64,000 nucleotides of DNA. Source: Salibacterium salarium (GTDB lineage: Bacteria > Bacillota > Bacilli > Bacillales > Marinococcaceae). This document shows positions 17,093-25,072 of this stretch, piece by piece. The number at the start of each line of letters is the position of its first letter. Positions within the stretch are counted from its first letter, which is position 1. Where the stretch lies: NCBI RefSeq assembly GCF_030813635.1, contig NZ_JAUSUM010000001.1, positions 372,001 to 436,000 of the forward strand, given 5' to 3'. Position numbers and translations under genes: made by a program. The notes under the pieces were generated by a model. That model did not search any database. It was not told the origin of the DNA and saw nothing but the letters and a program-made list of their open reading frames with translations.

Positions 17093-17953
17093 TCACATAC
17101 GTTTTTTGGAGATGGCTTCGCGAATATTCTGCAAGGTATTTTGCATTTGATCTTTGCGTTGCATGCTAACGCTGACATATAACGCATCGAAAATACTCAG
17201 TTGAGCGAGTCGAGATGACAGAGCTTCCGAACGGTATTCGGTTTCCTGAGCCGCTGTATGCAATGCAATATCGGCCTGTTTACTTAATGGTGATTTTTGC
17301 AATGAGGTGATGCAAATCGTAGTGGCCCCTTGTTCTTTCGCTGTTTCTAAAGCGAGAAGCATATCTTTGTTTGTGCCAGAGTGTGAAATTAAAAATACAA
17401 CGTCATCTGGTGTTAATAAGGAAGCGGCCATTAATTGAAAATGAGCATCTTGATATGCCACTGTTTCAAGACCAGTTCGCATGAATTTATGGTGAGCATC
17501 GAATGCGATGACACCAGACCCGCCATTCCCATAAAATTCAATTCGTCGTGCATTCAGCATAGCGTTAACGGCCTGTTCAAGCTGTGCCGGGTCAAGTAAT
17601 TGCAACGTATCTTCAATGGTACGAATATTCGAATGAAAAACTTTTTCAATAACAGCTTGATTATCATCTTCCTCTTGAATTGTTTCATGAATATCATTCA
17701 AACTCGAAGTTTTCTCCGTAGCGAGTGCTATTTTCATGGCTTGATAGCCTTTGAACCCAAGTCTTTTGCAAAAACGAAATACGGTAGCATCCGCTATATC
17801 TAAATCATCTGAGATTTGATTAATGGTGGAATGAACAATACGCTGTGGATCTTCCAATATATAATCAGCAATTCGTTTTTCTTTTTCGCTCATTTGACTG
17901 TAAAGTGCTTGGATGCGCGGGATACATTGCAGATTGTCTACGGTTGTGCTCAT
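17093..17953 (-). CDS. MurR/RpiR-family transcriptional regulator
   Basis: A 286-residue repressor-type protein: an N-terminal HTH domain (about 1-77; SDDLDIADATVFRFCKRLGFKGY is the recognition region) and a C-terminal SIS sugar-phosphate-binding domain (about 125-260; IEFYGNGGSGVIAFDAHHK and FLISHSGTNKDML are the phosphate-binding loops). It is the first gene of the operon with gluconokinase and rpiA, and divergent from gnd. By family logic it senses a sugar phosphate such as 6-phosphogluconate and controls both directions from the intergenic region 17954-18132. RBS AAGGAGGCAAAGCT. Confidence 0.9.
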   Translation of the reverse strand: MSTTVDNLQCIPRIQALYSQMSEKEKRIADYILEDPQRIVHSTINQISDDLDIADATVFRFCKRLGFKGYQAMKIALATEKTSSLNDIHETIQEEDDNQAVIEKVFHSNIRTIEDTLQLLDPAQLEQAVNAMLNARRIEFYGNGGSGVIAFDAHHKFMRTGLETVAYQDAHFQLMAASLLTPDDVVFLISHSGTNKDMLLALETAKEQGATTICITSLQKSPLSKQADIALHTAAQETEYRSEALSSRLAQLSIFDALYVSVSMQRKDQMQNTLQNIREAISKKRM

Positions 17954-17986
17954 AGCTTTGCCTCCTTGAATAATGATCTTATCTTT

Positions 17987-18015
17987 ATATTACAGAAAGA
18001 GCTCTTACATATCAA
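17987..18015 (-). promoter_or_regulatory. SigA promoter of the rpiR-gntK operon
   Basis: On the minus strand TTGATA (18015-18010) and TAATAT (17992-17987) are exactly 17 bp apart. The spacer contains the palindrome AAGAGCTCTT, a possible operator. Confidence 0.65.
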
Positions 18016-18038
18016 AAAAATTTTTTTCGAAAAACGGG

Positions 18039-18066
18039 TTGATTGAAAAAAATTTTATTGTATAAT
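18039..18066 (+). promoter_or_regulatory. SigA promoter of the gnd-TRAP operon
   Basis: TTGATT and TATAAT separated by 16 bp, 66 bp before the gnd start and divergent from the rpiR promoter. Confidence 0.7.
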
Positions 18067-18075
18067 GAATTTAAC

Positions 18076-18089
18076 CGAAAATAATTTCG
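18076..18089. promoter_or_regulatory. Candidate RpiR operator
   Basis: CGAAAATAATTTCG is a near-perfect inverted repeat (CGAAA/TTTCG) located just downstream of the gnd -10, where a bound repressor would block transcription. Assignment to the adjacent RpiR protein is inference. Confidence 0.4.
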
Positions 18090-18132
18090 ACATAATCTTA
18101 TTTTGATTGGTCAGAAGAGAGGAGTTGCCACT

Positions 18133-19032
18133 ATGAAATTAGGAATAGTGGGTCTTGGCAAAATGGGATACAATGTTGCGTTAAATTGCATGGATCACGG
18201 ACATTCCATTGTTGCTAATGACGTAAATGAAAGCGCTATTACTGAAGCAGAAAAAGAAGGGGCAACGGGGGTTAAAACATACGCGGAGCTCGTTCAAGCA
18301 CTGGAAGCCCCGCGGGTCATTTGGGTAATGGTTCCAGAAGGAGATCCGACCGATGAATCAATTCGAAGCTTGTCCGAACACTTATCAAGCGGTGATATTG
18401 TCATTGATGCCGGGAATTCCAATTACAAGGACACGGTCCAAAGAGCACAAGCGTTGAAGGAAAAAGGAATAGCTCTTATTGATGCTGGAACAAGCGGAGG
18501 TACAGATGGGGCGCGCCACGGGGCATGTATTATGGCTGGAGGTGAGTTATGGGCGATTCAAAAAGTAGAAAGTCTTTTTGAAGAAATTACTACCACTGAT
18601 GGCTACCTGCACACTGGTGAACCTGGAAGCGGACACTACTTAAAAATGATTCATAACGGCATCGAATATGGCATGATGCATTCAATCGCAGAAGGGTTTG
18701 AGCTACTAGAAAAAAGCTCTTACGATTTTGACTATGAATCGGTTGCGAGACTCTGGAATAACGGCTCTGTGATTCGTTCTTGGCTCATGGAATTGACACA
18801 GTCAGCCTTTTCAAAGGATTCCGACTTAAGTCAATTACGAGGCGTTATGAATTCTTCCGGAGAAGGCAAGTGGACAGTAGAAGCTGCACTTGAAAATGAA
18901 GTTGCTACACCGGTTATTGCGTTATCTTTAATGATGCGGTACCGTTCGCAGGAGAATGATACTTTTACAGGAAAAGTAGTTGCAGCACTTCGTAATGAAT
19001 TTGGCGGCCATTCGGTCGTAAATTCCAAGTAA
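18133..19032 (+). CDS. gnd: 6-phosphogluconate dehydrogenase, decarboxylating (short, NAD-type)
   Basis: A 299-residue enzyme of the short 6PGDH class (YqeC/GndA-like), clearly shorter than the 470-residue canonical enzyme. It oxidatively decarboxylates 6-phosphogluconate to ribulose 5-phosphate. Visible motifs are the Rossmann loop GIVGLGKMGYNVA, the substrate site DAGTSGGTDGARHGACIMAGG and the catalytic GHYLKMIHNGIEYGMM with Lys and Asn. The acidic residue after the second strand (VANDVNE) favours NAD over NADP. I use the ATG at 18133, 8 bases after GAGAGGAG. It is the first gene of the operon that carries a TRAP transporter. Confidence 0.92.
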   Translation: MKLGIVGLGKMGYNVALNCMDHGHSIVANDVNESAITEAEKEGATGVKTYAELVQALEAPRVIWVMVPEGDPTDESIRSLSEHLSSGDIVIDAGNSNYKDTVQRAQALKEKGIALIDAGTSGGTDGARHGACIMAGGELWAIQKVESLFEEITTTDGYLHTGEPGSGHYLKMIHNGIEYGMMHSIAEGFELLEKSSYDFDYESVARLWNNGSVIRSWLMELTQSAFSKDSDLSQLRGVMNSSGEGKWTVEAALENEVATPVIALSLMMRYRSQENDTFTGKVVAALRNEFGGHSVVNSK

Positions 19033-19041
19033 CGTTGGTCC

Positions 19042-19071
19042 GAGTTGACGGAACTAACATATCGTCAACTC
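19042..19071 (+). terminator. Intra-operon hairpin between gnd and dctP
   Basis: A perfect 9-bp stem (GAGTTGACG/CGTCAACTC) without a T run; it may protect or process the transcript and need not terminate it. Confidence 0.45.
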
Positions 19072-19109
19072 TTCCATAGATATTATTATTTATTTTAGGG
19101 GGAAGAAAA

Positions 19110-20201
19110 ATGAAAAAAACATTACTCACTAGTGCATTCTCTTTTGCATTGGTTGCCGGATTGACGGCTTGTGGGGGAGAAGAAACGGATGGAAATGGAA
19201 GCGCTTCAGAAGGGGAAGGTGCAGAAACAGAAGAGACAGAAGGCAATGATGCAGCAGATGCAACATATACGATTGAAGCAGGGATAGGTTTAAATAATGA
19301 ACACCCGCAATATAAAGGACTACTTGAATTTAAGGAAATAGTGGAGGCAGAAACAGACGGAGATATTCACGTTGAAACGTATCACAGCAGTCAGTTGGGT
19401 GATGACCGTGAAATGATGGAATCATTGCAACTCAACACGCAAGAAGTAACGATTCCATCCACGGCACCAGTTGCGAACTTTGTGGAAGAGTTTACAGTAT
19501 TTGATTTCCCATTTTTGTTTCCAAATGAACAAGTAGCAGACGAAGTGCTCGATGGTGAAATCGGCGATCAACTACTTGATAAGTTAGAAGAGGAAGAAAT
19601 GGTGGGGCTTGCTTATTGGGAAAACGGTTTCCGTGACCTTACTAACAGTAAACGTCCTGTAGAATCAGCCGAAGACTTTGAAGGTCTAACTCTTCGTACA
19701 ATGGAAAATGATTTGCATCTTGATGCGTTTTCTGAGTTAGGAGCAAATCCAACCCCAATGGCGTTTGGTGAGTTGTTTACAGCGATGCAGCAAGGTACCG
19801 TTGATGGTCAGGAAAATCCGCTGGCAACGATTTACCTTGAAAGTTTTTACGAAGTACAAGATTACTACTCTGATACACACCACGTGTACAGCCCATTTGT
19901 TTTCCTTATGAGTAAGCAATTCTATGATGGTCTTCCAGATGAGTATCAGACAATCGTAGAAGATGCAGCAGTAGAAGCTGGCGAATTCCAACGCGAACAA
20001 AATCGTGAAGCCAATGAAGAACTACTTGCAGACCTTGAAGAAGAAGGGATGGAAATAACAGAAGTATCAGACGAAGATCGTGCTGAGATGGCAGAAATTG
20101 TACAACCTGTTATTGATGAATATGCAGAAGAGATTGGTACTGATTTCGTCGATGAAGTATATCAAGCAATTGAAGAAGCAGAAGAAAATGTAGAAGAGTA
20201 G
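19110..20201 (+). CDS. dctP: TRAP transporter solute-binding protein (DctP family)
   Basis: A 363-residue exported lipoprotein with a lipobox (LTACGG, Cys22) followed by an acidic Gly/Glu-rich tether. The mature part is a DctP-type binding domain: HYHSSQLGDDREMMESLQ-like and FPFLFPNEQ segments and the conserved GLTLRTMEND with the Arg that binds the carboxylate of the ligand, then NPTPMAFGELFTAMQQGTVDGQENP. It captures a carboxylated solute outside the cell for DctQM. Placement after gnd and opposite gluconokinase indicates a sugar acid, most likely gluconate. A strong hairpin follows the gene. Confidence 0.92.
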   Translation: MKKTLLTSAFSFALVAGLTACGGEETDGNGSASEGEGAETEETEGNDAADATYTIEAGIGLNNEHPQYKGLLEFKEIVEAETDGDIHVETYHSSQLGDDREMMESLQLNTQEVTIPSTAPVANFVEEFTVFDFPFLFPNEQVADEVLDGEIGDQLLDKLEEEEMVGLAYWENGFRDLTNSKRPVESAEDFEGLTLRTMENDLHLDAFSELGANPTPMAFGELFTAMQQGTVDGQENPLATIYLESFYEVQDYYSDTHHVYSPFVFLMSKQFYDGLPDEYQTIVEDAAVEAGEFQREQNREANEELLADLEEEGMEITEVSDEDRAEMAEIVQPVIDEYAEEIGTDFVDEVYQAIEEAEENVEE

Positions 20202-20209
20202 AAATGGCA

Positions 20210-20238
20210 GGGAAGGAACTGCTTCGCAGTTCCTTCCC
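20210..20238 (+). terminator. Hairpin after dctP (expression-balancing)
   Basis: A perfect 13-bp stem (GGGAAGGAACTGC with its complement, 3-base loop) without a T run. A second longer hairpin follows at about 20248-20306 (AGAAAAGC paired with GCTTTTCT) with a weak T run. Together they should stabilise the dctP message and reduce reading into dctQM. Confidence 0.75.
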
Positions 20239-20376
20239 ACCTAATAGAAAAGAAAAGCAAAAGAATCATCATACAAAGATGTCGGTTGTTTTGCTTAGCT
20301 TTTCTTATAAAGAATTATTAAGCAGCATGATTATTACACAAAATATCAAGTAGAAATATGAAGGCAGGTGGACGTT

Positions 20377-20952
20377 ATGCGTCTTGTTCGTTGGCTGGAT
20401 GAACATGTGGAAGAAGTACTGCTCGTGGCTTTTTCGGTTGTCATGGTTGTTGTTATTGCCATGCAAGTATTTATGCGCTATGTGGTCGGAGATTCTCTTT
20501 CATGGTCCGAGGAATTAGCGAGATTCTGTTTTATTTGGCTCGTCTATATCGGTATTAGCTATGGAGTAAAAAAACAACGCCATATTAAAGTAGATGCGAT
20601 GCTGATTTTGTTTAAACAAAAAGGAAAAATTGTGATGAACATGATTGCAAATATTATCTTTCTAATTTTTGCTGTCGTTGTTATTTATTACGGACAAAGT
20701 GTTGCCTTACGTATATTGGAGCTTGGACAAGAATCTCCAGCGCTTCATATTCCAATGGGAATTGTTTATTTGGCGACCCCGGTTGGTATGGGACTGACTG
20801 CTATTCGTTTGATTCAACAGCTTATTAAGCAATGCAAAGCTCTTATTGGAAAAGATTCATTTGATGTTGGATTGGAACATGAAAAAGCTTTTGAAGATCA
20901 AGAAGATGTAGTGGACGGTGCTAGTCAAAAGCAGCCGAACTCTAAAGGATAG
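20377..20952 (+). CDS. dctQ: TRAP transporter small permease (DctQ family)
   Basis: A 191-residue membrane protein with four predicted helices (about 15-37, 48-66, 85-107, 125-148), the DctQ layout. The conserved segment SWSEELARFCFIWLVYIG is present. It scaffolds the large subunit DctM. I place the start at the ATG at 20377, just after GGCAGGTGG; a GTG nine bases upstream lies in that site. The C-terminal 35 residues are acidic and cytoplasmic. Confidence 0.9.
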   Translation: MRLVRWLDEHVEEVLLVAFSVVMVVVIAMQVFMRYVVGDSLSWSEELARFCFIWLVYIGISYGVKKQRHIKVDAMLILFKQKGKIVMNMIANIIFLIFAVVVIYYGQSVALRILELGQESPALHIPMGIVYLATPVGMGLTAIRLIQQLIKQCKALIGKDSFDVGLEHEKAFEDQEDVVDGASQKQPNSKG

Positions 20953-20963
20953 GAGGGAGATTT

Positions 20964-22244
20964 ATGACAACAGCGGTATTATTTATAAGTTTTGCTATTC
21001 TTTTGCTATTGAGTGTGCCAGTAGGAATCGCGCTTGGTCTGGCGACGCTTATTACGGTTATGTATTCAGGTGCGATGCCCATTGAATTTTTAGCCCAGGA
21101 ATTAGTGACATCAGTAGACTCCTTTCCTTTAATGGCTGTACCTTTCTTTATCCTTGCCGGAGAAATTATGGGTAGAGGTGGCATTACGGATCGGCTGTTT
21201 GGTGTTGCGAATGCCCTAGTTGGCAATAAAACAGGCGGGTTTGCTATTGCGACGATTATTACGTGTATGTTTTTCGCAGCAATTTCAGGGTCAGCTCCGG
21301 CAACAGTTGCAGCTATCGGCGGTATTATGATTCCTGCGATGGTTCGCATGGGCTATGATAAACGATTTGCAACGGCAACGGTTGCGGCAGCAGGGTCACT
21401 TGGTGTTATTATTCCTCCAAGTATTCCAATGGTTATCTATGGTGTGGTTGGATCTACATCAATCGGTGACTTGTTCATTGCTGGTATATTGCCAGGACTT
21501 ATTGTAGCGGGTGGTTTAATCGCCTACGCCTATTATTATTCAAGAAAAATGGGATATAAAGCTTCTAACGAACCATTCTCTTTGAAAAAATTTGCGAAAA
21601 CAAGTTGGCATGCAAAATGGGCATTGCTCATACCTATCATTATATTAGGAGGTATTTACGGAGGCGTATTCACACCAACTGAAGCTGCGGTTATTGCCGT
21701 TGTCTATGGATTGTTTGTCAGCACAATTTTGCATCGTGAACTAAGCCTAAAACAATTACCGAGCGTTATTTCAGCCGGTGCTTTAACGACAGCAACAGTG
21801 TTGATTATTGTTGGATCGGCTACGGCATTTGGAAAACTGTTAACTCGTGAACAGATTCCTAGCCAAGTAGCTAATTGGATGCTATCAATCTCTGAAAATC
21901 CTATTATTCTCATTCTATTAATTACTGTGTTGCTTTTAATCGTAGGTTGTTTCATGGACACGCTGGCAGCGATTATTATTTTAACTCCACTCTTACTACC
22001 AATTGCTGTCGATATCGGATATGATCCGGTTCATTTTGGGATTATTATGGTTGTGAATTTGGCGATTGGTTTCATTACACCGCCTCTTGGTGTTAATTTG
22101 TTTGTCGGTTCGGGTATATCTGGATTGTCGCTCGAAGAATTGACTAAAGCTATTATACCGTTCTTTATAGCAATGATTATCACTTTATTTATTATCATAT
22201 TTATCCCGCAATTATCGATGTATCTGCCTACATTCCGGGGATAA
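20964..22244 (+). CDS. dctM: TRAP transporter large permease (DctM family)
   Basis: A 426-residue, roughly 12-helix transport subunit, the standard DctM length. Diagnostic stretches are SFPLMAVPFFILAGEIMGRGG, ISGSAPATVAAIGGIMIPAM, VIIPPSIPMVIYG and VNLAIGFITPPLGVNLFVG. It couples solute entry to an ion gradient, usually sodium. Its start follows AGGAGGGAGA and lies 11 bp after dctQ. With DctP and DctQ it forms a complete tripartite transporter, inferred to import gluconate or a related sugar acid. Confidence 0.93.
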   Translation: MTTAVLFISFAILLLLSVPVGIALGLATLITVMYSGAMPIEFLAQELVTSVDSFPLMAVPFFILAGEIMGRGGITDRLFGVANALVGNKTGGFAIATIITCMFFAAISGSAPATVAAIGGIMIPAMVRMGYDKRFATATVAAAGSLGVIIPPSIPMVIYGVVGSTSIGDLFIAGILPGLIVAGGLIAYAYYYSRKMGYKASNEPFSLKKFAKTSWHAKWALLIPIIILGGIYGGVFTPTEAAVIAVVYGLFVSTILHRELSLKQLPSVISAGALTTATVLIIVGSATAFGKLLTREQIPSQVANWMLSISENPIILILLITVLLLIVGCFMDTLAAIIILTPLLLPIAVDIGYDPVHFGIIMVVNLAIGFITPPLGVNLFVGSGISGLSLEELTKAIIPFFIAMIITLFIIIFIPQLSMYLPTFRG

Positions 22245-22276
22245 TATGGCAGTAAGTTATGTAAGGAGGCAGAATA

Positions 22277-22534
22277 ATGGAAGAATTTAAAGAAGATATT
22301 GTTATCCAAATTGATGAAAAACAGACCATTGTAGAGTTAAGCCAAATGCTGCAACCTTTTAAATCAGAAGTCTACTTAGTTAACCGTTCTGAAGGTCACG
22401 TCGTAGAAGCAAACGTGAAAAGTCTGCTTGGTTTAGTAAGCATGCATATCCAAAACGGGGACCAGGTAACGGTTCGTGCAGTAGGATCTGATGCTGCAGA
22501 AGCAGCGCGAAAAGTAATCGGATTTTTAACTTAA
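22277..22534 (+). CDS. HPr-family protein lacking the phosphorylatable histidine
   Basis: An 85-residue protein with the length and end of HPr: VEANVKSLLGLVSMHIQNGDQVTVRAVGSDAAEAARKVIGFL corresponds to the HPr region VNAKSIMGLMSLGI...A.G.DE..A, including the Ser of the HPr-kinase site (KSLLG). The histidine loop (GLHARPA) is absent; in its place is KQTIVELSQMLQPFKSEV, with no His in the protein before residue 50. It therefore cannot act as a PTS phosphocarrier, and could be Crh-like (seryl-phosphorylated CcpA cofactor) or simply structural. It lies 32 bp after dctM with AAGGAGG. Its role in a TRAP operon is unknown. Confidence 0.75.
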   Translation: MEEFKEDIVIQIDEKQTIVELSQMLQPFKSEVYLVNRSEGHVVEANVKSLLGLVSMHIQNGDQVTVRAVGSDAAEAARKVIGFLT

Positions 22535-22566
22535 TCCAATCAATGTACAAAGGTTAGGAAAATGGG

Positions 22567-22592
22567 TGAAACTGGTTGTCATGCCAGTTTCA
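22567..22592 (+). terminator. Hairpin between the HPr-like gene and the AEC permease
   Basis: A perfect 9-bp stem (TGAAACTGG/CCAGTTTCA) followed by TTCTTATT; probably a weak or leaky terminator. Confidence 0.5.
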
Positions 22593-22630
22593 TTCTTATT
22601 GTAAGGGAGAAACATAAAGGAGTCCTTAAC

Positions 22631-23524
22631 GTGTCAATATTTGTGAGTGTCGTTCTGCCAGTTCTATTAGTATTTGGAATAGGATATGCTGTGGAGAAAT
22701 GGAAAAAAGTAGATATAGGACCGATATCGGTTGTTGCTATTTATATTATGACCCCATGTCTTGTGTTTGAAACGTTTTATGATGCCGATATAGACCGACA
22801 ATACTTATTCATGGTCATTTTTTCGATTGCGCTACTTGCTGTATTAATTATAGTGAATAAAATAGTAGCTAAAATCGCAAAGCAATCAAAAGAAACAGAA
22901 AGCGGATTTATTTTATCTACTGCATTTATGAATTCTGGTAATTACGGGGCACCGATTATTTTGTTTGCCTATGGAGATGAAGGGTTTGCTTATGCGGTAT
23001 CTTTTCTTGTCCTGCAGGCCATTATTATGAATCTATTCGGTGTTTATTATGCAGCGAAAGGCCATTATGGTGTAGGATTTGCGATACGCAGTGTCTTCAA
23101 GATGCCGGCAACATATGCTGTGGTATTAGGTGTTATTGTACAATCGTTTGGCTGGACGATGCCTGAAAACATCATGATGACTGTAAATATTATCGCAGAA
23201 GCAACGATTCCAACGGTTATGATAATTCTAGGCATGCAGCTTGCAAAAATGGAATGGGGCCAGTTTGCCTGGGGGAAAGTGTCGTATGCAACGGTGGTAC
23301 GGCTGTTTGTTTCGCCGTTGATTGCTGTAGGTTTGACGATGATTATGCCAATGGATCCGCTACTTAGTAAGGTCCTCATTATATCCGCAGCGATGCCATC
23401 TGCGGCAACGATTGTCATGTACGCGGTACAGTTCAACACCCAGCCCCGCTATGTCTCAAGCGTTACCTTAGTATCAACTGTCTTAAGTGTCGGTACAATT
23501 ACACTGTTACTTGGTATTCTTTAG
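22631..23524 (+). CDS. AEC (auxin efflux carrier) family permease
   Basis: A 297-residue membrane protein with about ten helices in two inverted halves, typical of the AEC family, which includes bacterial malate and organic acid permeases. FILSTAFMNSGNYGAPIILFAYG is the family's broken-helix motif, and the second half repeats it as VLIISAAMPSAATIVMYA. I start it at the GTG at 22631 because AAGGAG lies 8 bases ahead; an upstream in-frame ATG at 22562 would place a hydrophilic hairpin-coded leader before it. It is the last gene of the gnd-TRAP operon, so it may export or exchange an organic acid. Confidence 0.85.
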   Translation: MSIFVSVVLPVLLVFGIGYAVEKWKKVDIGPISVVAIYIMTPCLVFETFYDADIDRQYLFMVIFSIALLAVLIIVNKIVAKIAKQSKETESGFILSTAFMNSGNYGAPIILFAYGDEGFAYAVSFLVLQAIIMNLFGVYYAAKGHYGVGFAIRSVFKMPATYAVVLGVIVQSFGWTMPENIMMTVNIIAEATIPTVMIILGMQLAKMEWGQFAWGKVSYATVVRLFVSPLIAVGLTMIMPMDPLLSKVLIISAAMPSAATIVMYAVQFNTQPRYVSSVTLVSTVLSVGTITLLLGIL

Positions 23525-23545
23525 GCAATACTGTCATATAACAGA

Positions 23546-23580
23546 AAAGGGATGAGAGTGATCTGCTTCTCATCCTTTTT
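23546..23580 (+). terminator. Terminator of the gnd-TRAP-AEC operon
   Basis: AAAGGGATGAGA pairs with TCTCATCCTTT (one bulged G) and ends in a T run. Confidence 0.8.
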
Positions 23581-23615
23581 GTATCGGCAAGGGTCTTACG
23601 CTTTTCTTAGTATAC

Positions 23616-23640
23616 TTAGTTTATTTACTATACAAATTAA
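23616..23640. promoter_or_regulatory. XylR operator (xylO-like) of xylAB
   Basis: The 25-bp site has half-sites TTAGTTTA and ACAAATTAA separated by eight bases. From memory the Bacillus xylO pattern is TTAGTTT and CAAACTAA at the same spacing; 18 of 25 positions agree. It lies about 100 bp before xylA. The same half-sites and spacing recur at 50132-50156. Confidence 0.65.
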
Positions 23641-23700
23641 GTTAGGTTTGGTATTCTTACAGTAGAAATAAAATGAAAGAGCAATTTTTTTAAAGAAAAA

Positions 23701-23714
23701 AGAAAGCGCTTCCC
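23701..23714 (+). promoter_or_regulatory. Candidate cre box of xylAB
   Basis: AGAAAGCGCTTCCC shares the core GAAAGCGCTTCC with the cre box at 2734 but differs at both ends. It lies between the XylR operator and the RBS, a normal place for CcpA road-block repression. Confidence 0.5.
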
Positions 23715-23737
23715 AAAAAAGTTAGGAGGAATAATAG

Positions 23738-25060
23738 GTGTCTTATTTTAATAGTATCGAAAACATTCCATACGAAGGCCCGACATCCACTAATCCGTAT
23801 GCCTTTAAATTTTATAATCCAACGGAAAACGTAGCAGGAAAAACGATGGAAGAACATCTTCGTTTCAGTGTTGCGTATTGGCACACCTTTGTTGAGGATG
23901 GGTCCGATCCGTTTGGGGTTGGCACGATGCAACGACCTTGGGATCGTTATTCCGGCATGGATTTGGCAAAAGCACGTCTGGATGCTGCGTTTGAACTGTT
24001 TGAAAAGCTGAATGTTCCGTATTTCTGTTTTCATGATGTTGATATTGCTCCAGAGGGAGGTAGTTTAAGAGAAACCAATCAAAACTTGGATACCATCGTC
24101 GGCTTGATGAAAGATTATATGAAAGATAGTAGAACCAAGCTGCTTTGGAATACTGCGAATAATTTTACACATCCGCGGTTTATTCATGGGGCTGCAACGT
24201 CAAACAATGCTGATGCGTTTGCGTATGCAGCTGCAAAAGTTAAAAAGCAGTTAGAGATAGGAAAAGAATTAGGAGGTGAAAATTATGTGTTCTGGGGCGG
24301 CCGTGAAGGATATGAAACGCTTTTGAACACAGATATGAAACTAGAAATGGATAACTTGGGACGGTTCTTTCACATGGCTGTTGATTATGCAAAAGAAATC
24401 GGGTTTGATGCGCAGTTTTTAATCGAGCCGAAGCCAAAAGAACCGATGAAACATCAATATGATTTTGATGTTGCAACAGGCTATGCGTTTTTACAAAAGT
24501 ATGATTTACAAGATGACTTTAAGTTTAATATAGAAGCCAATCACGCAACCCTTGCCGGGCATACGTTCGAACATGAACTCCGTTATGCGCGCATAAACGA
24601 TATGTTGGGATCTGTAGACGCAAACCAGGGAGATCTTTTACTTGGATGGGACACGGACGAATTTCCAACAGATTTATATACAACGACGTTAGCGATGTAT
24701 GAAATTCTTAAAAACGGCGGACTTGGCAAAGGCGGATTAAATTTTGACGCGAAAGTACGAAGAGGATCATTTGAACCTGAAGACTTATTTCACGCACATA
24801 TCGCAGGTATGGATAGCTATGCAGCCGGTTTAAAAATAGCGAATCGATTGTTGGAAGATCAGGTTCTTGAAAACATTGTAACCGATCGTTACAGCAGTTA
24901 TAGCAAAGGAATTGGTTCGACTATTATTCAGAACAAAGCCGACTTTCATGCGTTAGAAAATCACGCGTTGAACACGTCGGATATCCAACATCAATCGGGT
25001 CACTTAGAAAAAATGAAAGCTGTCATTAATCAGTATGTCGTAACGACGTTTGCTAAATAA
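23738..25060 (+). CDS. xylA: Xylose isomerase
   Basis: A 440-residue class II xylose isomerase converting D-xylose to D-xylulose in the cytoplasm. The catalytic histidine segment [11 protein letters not shown], the stretch WGGREGYE, the metal-binding Glu in EPKPKEP and the Asp cluster of [19 protein letters not shown] are all intact. Length is that of the Bacillus enzyme. The start codon is GTG with AGGAGGAATAATAG ahead of it. It forms an operon with xylB (12-bp gap), preceded by an XylR-type operator and a cre-like box. Xylose comes from the GH43, GH31 and GH3 enzymes encoded downstream. Confidence 0.97.
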   Translation: MSYFNSIENIPYEGPTSTNPYAFKFYNPTENVAGKTMEEHLRFSVAYWHTFVEDGSDPFGVGTMQRPWDRYSGMDLAKARLDAAFELFEKLNVPYFCFHDVDIAPEGGSLRETNQNLDTIVGLMKDYMKDSRTKLLWNTANNFTHPRFIHGAATSNNADAFAYAAAKVKKQLEIGKELGGENYVFWGGREGYETLLNTDMKLEMDNLGRFFHMAVDYAKEIGFDAQFLIEPKPKEPMKHQYDFDVATGYAFLQKYDLQDDFKFNIEANHATLAGHTFEHELRYARINDMLGSVDANQGDLLLGWDTDEFPTDLYTTTLAMYEILKNGGLGKGGLNFDAKVRRGSFEPEDLFHAHIAGMDSYAAGLKIANRLLEDQVLENIVTDRYSSYSKGIGSTIIQNKADFHALENHALNTSDIQHQSGHLEKMKAVINQYVVTTFAK

Positions 25061-25072
25061 AGAGGTGATGCA

